The position numbers and the translations under genes are program-made. A stretch of DNA of 64,000 nucleotides, from positions 1 to 64,000 of the forward strand of contig CAMCMP010000009.1 of NCBI GenBank assembly GCA_945876095.1, read 5' to 3'. The notes under the pieces were generated by a model. It searched no databases and was not told where the DNA came from. It was given only the letters and a program-made list of their open reading frames with translations. The DNA comes from Chitinophaga pinensis. GTDB taxonomy: Bacteria > Bacteroidota > Bacteroidia > Chitinophagales > Chitinophagaceae. Every line of letters starts with the position of its first letter. Position 1 is the first letter of the stretch. Below, one piece after another: positions 37,295 to 45,582 of this stretch.

Positions 37295-38449
37295 ATGAAA
37301 AATAAAATAGGGTTAACCCTCGTAACAATAATCTCTTTGTTGCAAAGTTGCAGCAAACAAGAGTACGTAGATATTCCGAAAAATATGGACGGGTCTGCGT
37401 ATATAACCACAGTTGCAAGTACAACCACTACTGGTGTAACCACATTGGATGATGATTTTACAGTATTTGCTACACTTCCAAATGCTAAAGTTGGAGATGA
37501 AATGGTTGCTGAATTATTAGCTCAGCAAATACCTGCTGGAGGATCTGCTACACAGCTTCTTCCAATTGCAGGAACTCAAAAAAAGCTGACCGTTGGATCT
37601 GATTTTAAAGTTTCTGTAACATATACAAGAGCTCAAGCACTTCTGATAAAACCGAATGATGTGGTGACTGTTACCTTCGCTGGTAAAACAGAATCTGCAT
37701 TCATTTCAATTCCGCTAGTTTTGGCTGGCTCTGTTAAAGGTCCTTTATATGGTGGTACAGCAGTAAACTTTAGACGTTATTCAGGTGATGCTTATTTTGA
37801 TGTAGTTGTTGCTCCTAAAAAGGCTACTTATACTGGAACTATTACTGTATTAAAGAAAAATGGTATTAATCTAGCTTGGAATTCTACTAGTTATGCATAT
37901 GGAACTAAAGTTCCAGTTTCTGAAAGTGACTTTGCAGTTGGAAAAGATACCATGTATTATGCTATCATTTCTAAAGTAAATACTAATAGTGACACTGTTA
38001 GAATGTCTGTAATTGCTACTGCTCCATTATTTCAACTTACTAAGTCTGGAACAATGGTATTAGGTGCTACTACTGGTGGAGTAAATGTAATGAGTAATTC
38101 AGCTGTTAGTGCAAAAGATACATTGGCCATCTTGTCAATAAAAGATGCTTCATTAAAAATTAAAGGTGGCGATAGTTTGAGAGCAACTACTACTATCTCT
38201 TTTGTACCATCTACTAGCGCATTATATGCTGCAGGTAATGCTGCAGATATTCAAGCTGCTTTTGATGCTGGTACCTCAACATCAACAATTGATCCTATAG
38301 CAGGTGTACCTGTTAATATTTTTAAAATCGTAGACGCTTCTGGCACTTACTACGGTATTTTATCAATTACTAGCGTGGTTCCTGGCACTTCAGTTGCTTA
38401 TGCTTATAAGATCGGAAGTACTTATGCTCAATTGGCTATTTTAAAATAA
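37295..38449 (+). CDS. Hypothetical lipoprotein in the SusE position
   Basis: 384-residue protein with a lipoprotein signal (LLQSCSKQEYVDIP). I do not recognise a named family with confidence. It has a Thr-rich stretch (residues about 36-48) followed by several beta-rich segments that look like Ig-type domains, somewhat like DUF1735-containing lipoproteins. Its place third in a SusC-SusD operon, 43 bases after SusD, suggests a surface glycan- or ligand-binding accessory like SusE/F. Ends at a strong terminator. Confidence 0.75.
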   Translation: MKNKIGLTLVTIISLLQSCSKQEYVDIPKNMDGSAYITTVASTTTTGVTTLDDDFTVFATLPNAKVGDEMVAELLAQQIPAGGSATQLLPIAGTQKKLTVGSDFKVSVTYTRAQALLIKPNDVVTVTFAGKTESAFISIPLVLAGSVKGPLYGGTAVNFRRYSGDAYFDVVVAPKKATYTGTITVLKKNGINLAWNSTSYAYGTKVPVSESDFAVGKDTMYYAIISKVNTNSDTVRMSVIATAPLFQLTKSGTMVLGATTGGVNVMSNSAVSAKDTLAILSIKDASLKIKGGDSLRATTTISFVPSTSALYAAGNAADIQAAFDAGTSTSTIDPIAGVPVNIFKIVDASGTYYGILSITSVVPGTSVAYAYKIGSTYAQLAILK

Positions 38450-38462
38450 TCGCTATTGATAT

Positions 38463-38507
38463 AAAACCATTGCCACTAAAATTTTTTAGTGGCAATGGTT
38501 TTCTTTT
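38463..38507 (+). terminator. Terminator of the SusC/SusD operon
   Basis: A perfect 19-bp stem, 38463-38481 with 38484-38502, loop TT, with T-rich sequence on the 3' side. The gap from here to 38792 is AT-rich and shows no gene. Confidence 0.9.
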
Positions 38508-38792
38508 AATAATCTATTTTGGTCCTAGTTCAAATTTACCCTTTCGAATCCTAACGAATATACCATTGAGGCCATTTCACCTAGTATGGAATTTATCGTT
38601 GTTTATTCATAACTTCATACAAGGAAATAAAGCCCTTTAAATAAATACTTTCTGTTTTTATTTAAAATATCTATTTGGTTAAGAAAAAATATTTTCTTCT
38701 CTGAATATTGAACTTTTTATATTAGTGAGTTGTTTCGAATTGAGTATTCTAAGAACGGTCAAATGATTCATAGGTAAAAGATCTTTTTTTTA

Positions 38793-38800
38793 TATTTTTG
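38793..38800 (+). promoter_or_regulatory. -7 box of the GMC oxidoreductase gene
   Basis: TATTTTTG matches TAnnTTTG. It overlaps a TTG at 38798 that would otherwise open the reading frame, so translation must start downstream, at the GTG at 38840. Confidence 0.5.
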
Positions 38801-38839
38801 TGTTTTAAATATTATTGTTTACTTTATAATTTAACAACT

Positions 38840-40579
38840 GTGGGAGATAAAATCCAAATTAAAAAATCTACAGAGCAATACGATGCAATTGTTGTTGGCT
38901 CTGGTGCAGGAGGCGGTATGGCTGGTTATGTATTAGCCAATGCTGGAATTAAAGTATTAATGCTAGAAGCTGGTCCATTCTTTGATCCTGCTAAGCAATC
39001 AAAGCAACTTCAATGGCCTTATGAATCTCCACGTCGTGGTGCTTCTACTACTCGTGCTTTTGGAGATTTTGATGCTGCTTATGGTGGATGGCAAATTGAA
39101 GGCCAACCCTATACAACCAAAGATAAAACTGAATTTAGTTGGTTTAGAGCCCAAATGCTAGGTGGTAGAACCAATCACTGGGGTAGAATTTCTTTGCGTA
39201 TGGGACCAGAAGATTTTCAACCTACCGATGGACTTACCGATCGCTGGCCAATTACCTACGATGATGTTAAGCCTTTTTATGATAAGGTAGATAAAATGAT
39301 TGGAGTATATGGTACCAATGAAGGATTGAGAAATGAACCCGATGGTATTTTCCTTACTCCTCCAAAGCCTAGGCTCAATGAAATATTTATTAAAAATGGT
39401 GCTGCAAAAGCTGGCGTAAAAGTTATTGCAGGTAGAGGTTCAGTGTTAACGGATGCCTTGCCAGGCAATAAAGACCGTGGAGTTTGTTTTTACTGCGGCC
39501 AATGTGGTAGAAGTTGTAAAGTTTACGGAGATTTCTCTGCGTCTTCTTGCCTAGTAATTCCTGCTATTAAAACAGGAAATTTAAAGGTGATTACCAATGC
39601 AATGGTTCGTCAAATTTTGACTGATAAAGAAGGCCAGGCTACTGGTGTTTCTTATGTAGATAAAACTGATGGTCAGGAATATCAATTGAATGCTAAAATT
39701 GTTATACTAGGTGCTAGCACTGGTGAATCTGCTCGTATTTTATTAAATTCTAAGTCTGCACAACATCCTGGTGGACTTGCTAACAGTAGTGGAGTGGTAG
39801 GTAAATACCTTCATGATTCTACGGGTGCAAGTTTGGGCGGTTTCCTTCCTCAATTGATGGATCGTAAGCGTTACAACGAAGATGGTGTGGGTAGTGTACA
39901 TATTTACTCACCTTGGTGGTTAGACAATAAAAAACTTGATTTTTCTAGAGGTTATCACATCGAATACGGTGGAGGTATGAGAATGCCTAACTACGGTTTT
40001 GGTGGAGGTACCCCTAAAATGAATGGTTTAGTACCTGATAGAAATGGTAAAACCAAAGATTCTGGTGGTTTTGGTGCTACTTTAAAAGATGACTATCGTC
40101 GCTTTTATGGTACTCAAGTGAGCATGGCTGGTCGTGGCACCGCTATTGCACGCAAAGAAAACTATTGTGAAATTGATCCGAGCGTCGTTGATAAATTTGG
40201 TATTCCAGTGCTACGTTTTAACTATACATGGAGTAATGAAGAAGTGAATCAAGCGAAACATATGCAAGAGACTTTCCAGTCTGTTATGCATGAAATGGGC
40301 GCTGTAATTACTACTAAAATTCCAGGTGCTGATACTAGCTATGGTTTGGAGGCTCCAGGAAAAATTATCCATGAAGTAGGTACGATTCGTATGGGTGACG
40401 ATCCTAAAACTTCTGCACTTAACAAATGGTGTCAAGCACATGATTGTAAAAATTTGTTTGTAGTAGATGCTGCTCCTTTTGTACAACAGGGAGATAAAAA
40501 TGCTACTTGGACAATTCTTGCATTGTCAATGCGTACAACTGAATATATTCTTGAACAAAGGAAAAAACAAAATATTTAA
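38840..40579 (+). CDS. GMC-family FAD oxidoreductase (probable glycoside 3-dehydrogenase large subunit)
   Basis: 579-residue flavoprotein. The FAD motif is IVVGSGAGGGMAGYVLANAG near the N-terminus; the GMC signature near the C-terminus is HEVGTIRMGDDPKTSALN, followed by NLFVVDAAPF. A Cys-rich segment CFYCGQCGRSC lies mid-protein, perhaps binding a metal or cluster. There is no signal peptide of its own. With the partner two bases downstream it resembles two-subunit dehydrogenases that oxidise sugars, including glycosides at C3. Start is GTG at 38840 (MGDKIQ), because the upstream part of the frame contains the promoter. Confidence 0.9.
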   Translation: MGDKIQIKKSTEQYDAIVVGSGAGGGMAGYVLANAGIKVLMLEAGPFFDPAKQSKQLQWPYESPRRGASTTRAFGDFDAAYGGWQIEGQPYTTKDKTEFSWFRAQMLGGRTNHWGRISLRMGPEDFQPTDGLTDRWPITYDDVKPFYDKVDKMIGVYGTNEGLRNEPDGIFLTPPKPRLNEIFIKNGAAKAGVKVIAGRGSVLTDALPGNKDRGVCFYCGQCGRSCKVYGDFSASSCLVIPAIKTGNLKVITNAMVRQILTDKEGQATGVSYVDKTDGQEYQLNAKIVILGASTGESARILLNSKSAQHPGGLANSSGVVGKYLHDSTGASLGGFLPQLMDRKRYNEDGVGSVHIYSPWWLDNKKLDFSRGYHIEYGGGMRMPNYGFGGGTPKMNGLVPDRNGKTKDSGGFGATLKDDYRRFYGTQVSMAGRGTAIARKENYCEIDPSVVDKFGIPVLRFNYTWSNEEVNQAKHMQETFQSVMHEMGAVITTKIPGADTSYGLEAPGKIIHEVGTIRMGDDPKTSALNKWCQAHDCKNLFVVDAAPFVQQGDKNATWTILALSMRTTEYILEQRKKQNI

Positions 40580-40581
40580 TT

Positions 40582-41202
40582 ATGAACAGAAGACAGTCAT
40601 TAAAAGCCTTAAGTATATCCACTCTTGGTGTAGGATTGTTGGTGGAGTCCTGCAAAACTAGTACCAAACAAGTAGATGTTTCTAATGTTGATACTGCAGT
40701 AGGATTGGAGGAGTTTGAAGTAGAGCGTTTGAAACAATTATATGCTCAGCCTGCATTTTTCAACGCGCACGAAAAAAGCACCTTGGTAGTACTTGCAGAT
40801 CTAATTATCCCTAAGGATGCAGTATCTGGAAGTGCATCTGATGCTAAAGTGGTTGATTTTATAGAGTTTATTGTAAAAGATATACCTATTCACCAGCTTC
40901 CAATGCGTGGTGGATTAAAGTGGCTCGATTTACATTGCCTAAACACTTACGACAAAACTTTTGTTGATTGTACGAATGCACAACAGATAGAAGTATTGGA
41001 GCAAATTGCTTACCCAGGCAAAACCAAACCTGAGTTGCAACAAGGCGAAGTATTCTTTACTAGAGTACGTGACCTAGTTGGTACAGGTTTTTATACTAGT
41101 GCAGTTGGTATAAAAGATTTAGGTTATGTTGGTAACGTCCCAAATATCTGGGAAGGGGTTCCAAAAGATGTATTGAAACAATACAATCTAAGCGAAGTTT
41201 AA
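40582..41202 (+). CDS. Gluconate 2-dehydrogenase subunit 3-like protein
   Basis: 206-residue small subunit of a GMC dehydrogenase. The N-terminus carries a twin-arginine motif (NRRQSLKALSIS) and a Cys after the hydrophobic core (LVESC), so it is probably a Tat-exported lipoprotein that carries the large subunit with it. The body has the family pattern around TLVVLADLIIPKD, GSASDAKVVDFIEF and GEVFFTRVRDLVGTGFYTS. Two bases separate it from the GMC gene, so the two are translated together. Confidence 0.9.
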   Translation: MNRRQSLKALSISTLGVGLLVESCKTSTKQVDVSNVDTAVGLEEFEVERLKQLYAQPAFFNAHEKSTLVVLADLIIPKDAVSGSASDAKVVDFIEFIVKDIPIHQLPMRGGLKWLDLHCLNTYDKTFVDCTNAQQIEVLEQIAYPGKTKPELQQGEVFFTRVRDLVGTGFYTSAVGIKDLGYVGNVPNIWEGVPKDVLKQYNLSEV

Positions 41203-41221
41203 ATTTTAAAAGTATATATTT

Positions 41222-41254
41222 AAAAAAGCAATTGGCAAGTCTAATTGCTTTTTT
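41222..41254 (+). terminator. Terminator after the dehydrogenase pair
   Basis: A 12-bp stem, AAAAAAGCAATT with AATTGCTTTTTT. A second inverted repeat, CATAGAAT/ATTCTATG, follows at about 41263-41290 and may belong to the next gene's control region. Confidence 0.8.
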
Positions 41255-41360
41255 AAATTACCATAGAATCGATTTTAAATAAATTCTATGACAACGATTT
41301 TTCTATTAATTAACAATTTTATTATCATTTAGATAATAATTTAAAAACGAAAATTGCTTT

Positions 41361-42002
41361 ATGAAAAAAAACATTCTATTTATCGCAGTGATATTTTTGA
41401 TATCATCCTGCGCGCACAGTAATAAAATGAAAAATGGCAACGGATGGATTAGTCTATACGATGGTAAATCATTTGATGGCTGGAAAGCAAGTGAGAAACC
41501 AGGTTCATTCACCATTGAAGATGGTAGTATCAAAGTTGCTGGTGTTCGCTCTCACCTTTTTTATGATGGTCCTGTAATGAATCATAATTTCACAAATTTT
41601 GAATTTAAGGCACAGGTTATGACTAGAAAAGGTTCTAATTCAGGTATTTATTTCCACACAGAGTATCAGGATAAAGATTTTCCTAATAAAGGATTTGAAG
41701 TTCAGGTAAACAATTCACATACTGATTGGAAAAGAACTGGTGGCTTGTATGATATTAAAGATACCAGAGAAACCTTTGTTACCGATGATGTTTGGTATAC
41801 TGAATATATTCGTGTAGAAGGTAAGCATGTTATCGTTAAAATTAATGACATCGTTGTTACTGATTGGACTCAACCAGAAGGTTTTGTTCCTGTTAGAGGA
41901 CATCCTCTGCGTGTTATTGCTACAGGCACTTTTGCATTTCAAGCTCATGATCCAAAAAGCATAGCCTATTTTAAGGATATCATGGTAAGACCATTGCCAT
42001 AA
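41361..42002 (+). CDS. DUF1080 lipoprotein (3-keto-disaccharide hydrolase family)
   Basis: 213-residue secreted lipoprotein: signal with lipobox (FLISSCAHS), then one concanavalin-like DUF1080 domain (WISLYDGKSFDGWKAS at the start, GSNSGIYFHTEY in the middle, FQAHDPKSIAYFKDI near the end). Family members cleave 3-keto-glycosides. It follows the GMC pair on the same strand with a terminator between, and fits as the second step after C3 oxidation. Confidence 0.9.
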   Translation: MKKNILFIAVIFLISSCAHSNKMKNGNGWISLYDGKSFDGWKASEKPGSFTIEDGSIKVAGVRSHLFYDGPVMNHNFTNFEFKAQVMTRKGSNSGIYFHTEYQDKDFPNKGFEVQVNNSHTDWKRTGGLYDIKDTRETFVTDDVWYTEYIRVEGKHVIVKINDIVVTDWTQPEGFVPVRGHPLRVIATGTFAFQAHDPKSIAYFKDIMVRPLP

Positions 42003-42054
42003 ATTTTTTTAGCTAGAAGCAGTTGGTAAGACTGCCTAGAGAAATGATTTGCTA

Positions 42055-42092
42055 AAAGGGAATGTTTATTTTATATAAACATTCCCTTTTTA
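42055..42092 (+). terminator. Terminator of the DUF1080 gene
   Basis: A perfect 16-bp stem (42055-42070 with 42076-42091), loop TTTAT. The rest of the gap to 42327 is AT-rich with no gene seen. Confidence 0.9.
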
Positions 42093-42327
42093 TTTAGTAT
42101 TTTATGAACTAACAGTTGATGAAAATATCCGATCAGTGATTTTTAAAGTTTTTGAATTAGCCTTAATAGAAGGCATAGCCTTTTGATTGGTTAGTTTATT
42201 GTAAGATTGCTTGTTATTAACTTCTTCTCTTTTTGGTATAAATTTCTGCATTACAAGGATAGTATATTTAATAAATTCTGTTATATTTAGGAATCAAAAT
42301 TTCAACATCAACTAAACCTAATTCTAT

Positions 42328-43647
42328 ATGAAAAAAGAAAAAACGAATTCGCTTACCCGGAGAGGTTTTGTAGGTACCACTGCAAAAGCAATCACGGGTT
42401 TTTTAATTATTCCACGTTTTGTAATGGGTGGTAAGAGTCAAGCAGGAGTGCCTTATATGGCACCTAGTGATTTAATCAACCTAGGTTTTATTGGTGTGGG
42501 CAAACAAGGTCGTGGACTAACTAGATCATTTTTAAATACTGGTCAAACCCGCATTTTAGCAATCAGTGAAGTGTATGAGGGAAAGGCATTGCGTACGATT
42601 GATACCATTAAGGAAACGTATAAAATGAATTCATCCTTGGGTGCTTACGCTACTATTCCTGTGTACAATGATTTCAGAGAATTGCTTACTCGCAAAGATG
42701 TAGATGCGGTAGTTATTGCCACACCCGATCATTGGCATGCTTCAATGGCTGTAAAAGCTGCTGCTGCAGGAAAGGATATCTACTGTGAAAAACCGCTTTC
42801 ACTAAAAGTAAAAGAAGGAAGAGCGATGGTAAATGCTGCACGTAAATACGACCGAGTTTTTCAAACAGGAAGCATGCAACGTTCTTGGCCAGAATTTAGA
42901 CAGGCAGTTGAATTAATTAGAAATGGACACATCGGTGAAATAAAAAGTATAAAAGTAAATGTTGGACCACCACCTGTTGCTTACAATTTGCAAGCAGAGC
43001 CTGTTCCAGCAGGATTGGATTGGGATAAATGGCTTGGCCCCAATGAGGCAGTTGATTTTAATTCAGAATTAGCTCCACCGCTTACCAAAGATGTATTTCC
43101 AAACTGGCGTAATTTTAGAGAATTTGGTGGAGGTATGGTAACCGATTGGGGTGCGCATATGTTTGATATTGTACAATGGGCATTGGGAATGGATGACAGT
43201 GGTCCAGTTGAAGTAATTGCTCCTGATGGAAAAGATCACCCTTTCTTAACTTATTATTATGCCAATGGTATCAAAATGACTCATGAAACATGGGAGTGGA
43301 GTAATGGTATTCATTTTATTGGTACGACAGGAGAAATTAAAGTACAAAGAAAAAAGATTGAGACTACTCCTAGCGAACTTGCGCGAAAGATTATTACCGA
43401 ATCTGAACAGCATGTTTATAAGAGTGTAGATCATTACAAAGACTTCCTAAATGCAATGCGAACGCGCACCAAGCCAGTTTGTGATGTAGAGATTGGTCAC
43501 CGCACTGCTTCTGTTTGTAATATTGGTAATATTGCTTATCGATTGAATCGTGGATTGAAATGGGATCCAGTAAAAGAGCGCTTTAAAAATGATGCAGAAG
43601 CCAATGCTTTGCTGACTAGAAAGATGCGCAAGGAATGGTCTATCTAA
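42328..43647 (+). CDS. Secreted Gfo/Idh/MocA-family oxidoreductase
   Basis: 439-residue NAD(P)-dependent sugar oxidoreductase with a Tat-type leader (LTRRGFVGTTAKAITGFLII). The Rossmann motif is LGFIGVGKQGRGL, with the catalytic lysine in YCEKPLSLK and the nearby ATPDHWHA. Tat export of a cofactor-loaded enzyme fits. Similar proteins next to DUF1080 and GMC genes act on or form 3-keto sugars; direction and substrate here are not known. Confidence 0.9.
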   Translation: MKKEKTNSLTRRGFVGTTAKAITGFLIIPRFVMGGKSQAGVPYMAPSDLINLGFIGVGKQGRGLTRSFLNTGQTRILAISEVYEGKALRTIDTIKETYKMNSSLGAYATIPVYNDFRELLTRKDVDAVVIATPDHWHASMAVKAAAAGKDIYCEKPLSLKVKEGRAMVNAARKYDRVFQTGSMQRSWPEFRQAVELIRNGHIGEIKSIKVNVGPPPVAYNLQAEPVPAGLDWDKWLGPNEAVDFNSELAPPLTKDVFPNWRNFREFGGGMVTDWGAHMFDIVQWALGMDDSGPVEVIAPDGKDHPFLTYYYANGIKMTHETWEWSNGIHFIGTTGEIKVQRKKIETTPSELARKIITESEQHVYKSVDHYKDFLNAMRTRTKPVCDVEIGHRTASVCNIGNIAYRLNRGLKWDPVKERFKNDAEANALLTRKMRKEWSI

Positions 43648-43707
43648 TTTTTTTATATTGATTTTTCATCCTACCAAACTGTTAATTTTATTATACCAAT
43701 GTATAAA

Positions 43708-43715
43708 TATTTTTG
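43708..43715 (+). promoter_or_regulatory. -7 box of the phospholipase D-like gene
   Basis: TATTTTTG matches TAnnTTTG and ends 14 bases before the ATG at 43730. Confidence 0.45.
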
Positions 43716-43729
43716 AGTAGTTTGGTAGG

Positions 43730-44911
43730 ATGCTTATTGGGAATTATATCAAAACATCTTCTTTATACAATTCTAATAACCAAGTTACCCTTCTCCAGGG
43801 TGGAAAGGCCTACTTTGATTTACTTGAAAAAATAATTGCTGAATCAAAGGACAGTGTTCATTTGCAGGTATATATTTTTGAAGAGGATGAAACCGGTATT
43901 CGCATTATACAAGCCCTACTTTGTGCCGCCAAACGAAAGGTAAAAGTTTATTTGATGGTCGATGGCTATGCTTCCAAATCAATTTCTGATGCATTGATTG
44001 AACAACTAACGGTTGGGGGAATTCATTTTCGTTTTTTCGAACCTCTATTTAAGGGGAATAATTTTTATTTTGGCAGAAGGCTTCATCATAAAGTAGTGGT
44101 AGTAGATGCTAATATTGCATTGGTAGGAGGTATTAATATAAGTAATCATTACAATGACCTACCTGGAAAACCAGCCTGGCTTGACTTCGCACTTGAAGTG
44201 CGAGGTGATATTGTACAAGAACTCTGCACTATCTGTTGGAAAACATGGAAGGGTAATCAACCTGGTTATAGCAAGTCACCCTGTATTTCCCATAATCCTA
44301 GCACACATTTATATTTTTCTGAAATGTCTAATGTGAGAATTAGACGGAATGATTGGGTTCGTAGAAAAAATCAGATTTCAAAAACATATATTGAAATGAT
44401 GACTACCTCAACCTCGCAAGTCATCATTTTATGTAGTTATTTCTTGCCTGGTACCATTATGAGAAGGCATATCAAAAAAGCTGCTAGCAGAGGAGTTGCT
44501 GTAAAAGTTATTGTCACAGGTAAATCAGATTTATTGATCGCAAAAAATGCCGAAAAATTTTTATACGATTGGCTACTAAGGAATAAAATCGATGTTTACG
44601 AATATCAAAATAATATCTTGCATGGAAAAATAGCTGTTTGCGACAGTAAATGGTTTACGATCGGTTCTTATAACGTAAATGATATTAGTGCCTATGCGAG
44701 TGTAGAGTTAAATTTAGATATTCAAAATGATCATTTCGCAAAAGAAGTTCATACAATGCTTCAAGGTATTATAAGTAAAGATTGCTTAGCCATTACAAAG
44801 GAAGGCCATATTCATTCAAAAAATATTTTCAAACAATTTTTTCGTTGGGTATCGTATGAATTATTTAGGCTTACTTTTCAAGCTTTTACCTTTTACTTCA
44901 AACAAAAATAG
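43730..44911 (+). CDS. Phospholipase D-family protein (cardiolipin synthase-like)
   Basis: 393 residues with two HKD motifs: HHKVVVVDANIALVGGINI near residue 122 and HGKIAVCDSKWFTIGSYNVN near residue 300. These form one active site that transfers phosphatidyl groups, as in cardiolipin synthase ClsB-type enzymes. There are no N-terminal membrane helices; the C-terminus is basic and aromatic. No partner genes suggest another role. Confidence 0.88.
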   Translation: MLIGNYIKTSSLYNSNNQVTLLQGGKAYFDLLEKIIAESKDSVHLQVYIFEEDETGIRIIQALLCAAKRKVKVYLMVDGYASKSISDALIEQLTVGGIHFRFFEPLFKGNNFYFGRRLHHKVVVVDANIALVGGINISNHYNDLPGKPAWLDFALEVRGDIVQELCTICWKTWKGNQPGYSKSPCISHNPSTHLYFSEMSNVRIRRNDWVRRKNQISKTYIEMMTTSTSQVIILCSYFLPGTIMRRHIKKAASRGVAVKVIVTGKSDLLIAKNAEKFLYDWLLRNKIDVYEYQNNILHGKIAVCDSKWFTIGSYNVNDISAYASVELNLDIQNDHFAKEVHTMLQGIISKDCLAITKEGHIHSKNIFKQFFRWVSYELFRLTFQAFTFYFKQK

Positions 44912-45062
44912 TTGTCGTATCTGGATATATAGTCGACATTGAAAAAGTCGTAGGTGATTTTACAAAATTGTTCCATTAATGTGCTTGAATAAAAGTGCTA
45001 CGAGAAGATTAATAGCCTTCTAATTCGTCTTACTTTTTTTAGGAGTTAGTTACATTAGTCTT
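44912..45062. other. Spacer with a fragment of the intergenic repeat
   Basis: Bases 44983-45001 (CTTGAATAAAAGTGCTA inside) match the outer end of the repeat family in plus orientation and stop there, a truncated copy. Nothing else recognisable. Confidence 0.5.
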
Positions 45063-45283
45063 GAATTTCCTTTCGGAATAGGGTTGCTTTTACTTTTTTG
45101 CCTTGATGCAAAAAAGTAACAAAAAAAATCAATCCGCCGCGGCGGATGAAATTTTAACTATCAGCCTAAAATCAAGGAACTCGCGAGTAGAGTTTGTTTC
45201 TTTAAAGGAAGTGCCCGCTCAAACAGCCTTGATTTTTTAACGGCTGATAGCTAAAATTTCTAGCACTTTTTATTCGAGGGCGT
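45063..45283 (-). repeat. Long palindromic intergenic element, copy D
   Basis: Minus-strand copy. Its loop is nearly identical to that of copy A (GAGCGGGC version), while its tail has the CCGCCGCGGCGG insert of copy B, so it is a mosaic. Outer arms read TAGCTATC and GATAGTTA, co-varying with the TAAATATC/GATATTTA of copy C. Confidence 0.9.
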
Positions 45284-45330
45284 TAAAGAATGGGCGCTTT
45301 GGACTTTTGAGATTCGTCTATCTTTTAGGG

Positions 45331-45416
45331 CTAAATTAAAATATAACATTACTTTAAAATGCGTGATTTTTTAACTGTAGATATTTAACATTTCTAGGAC
45401 TTTTTATTCGAGGGCC
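45331..45416 (-). repeat. Short version of the intergenic element, copy D
   Basis: Begins (minus strand) CCCTCGAATAAAAAGTCC and ends with the short-type CACGC...AAAGTAATG segment. The spacer to the long copy (45284-45330) resembles that of locus B. Confidence 0.85.
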
Positions 45417-45570
45417 TTAGAGAATGGGCGAATTCGACTTCTGGCTATTTCCTATTTTGATATAAAATCATACTACTTTCATTAATTACCCAACCTTTTA
45501 ATTAAAATTTAATTTTAAATAGATTATCAAGTCTCTTCAACCAAACGCTTTCTTTTTTGTTGTATTTCAG

Positions 45571-45578
45571 TAAATTTG
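45571..45578 (+). promoter_or_regulatory. -7 box of the DUF4249 gene
   Basis: TAAATTTG matches TAnnTTTG and ends four bases before the ATG at 45583: another leaderless candidate. Confidence 0.55.
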
Positions 45579-45582
45579 TGCT

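Noticed and set aside
32342..38449. A sigma/anti-sigma-controlled SusC system
   Set aside because: No FecI/FecR-type genes are adjacent, and I saw no clear STN domain at the start of the SusC protein.
38798..38839. Upstream extension of the GMC oxidoreductase frame from a TTG
   Set aside because: The TTG overlaps the TATTTTTG promoter box and the added residues do not look like the protein family; the GTG at 38840 fits.
1..45416. Interpreting the repeat loci as a CRISPR array
   Set aside because: The copies are large, far apart and in both orientations, with no regular short repeats and spacers and no cas genes.
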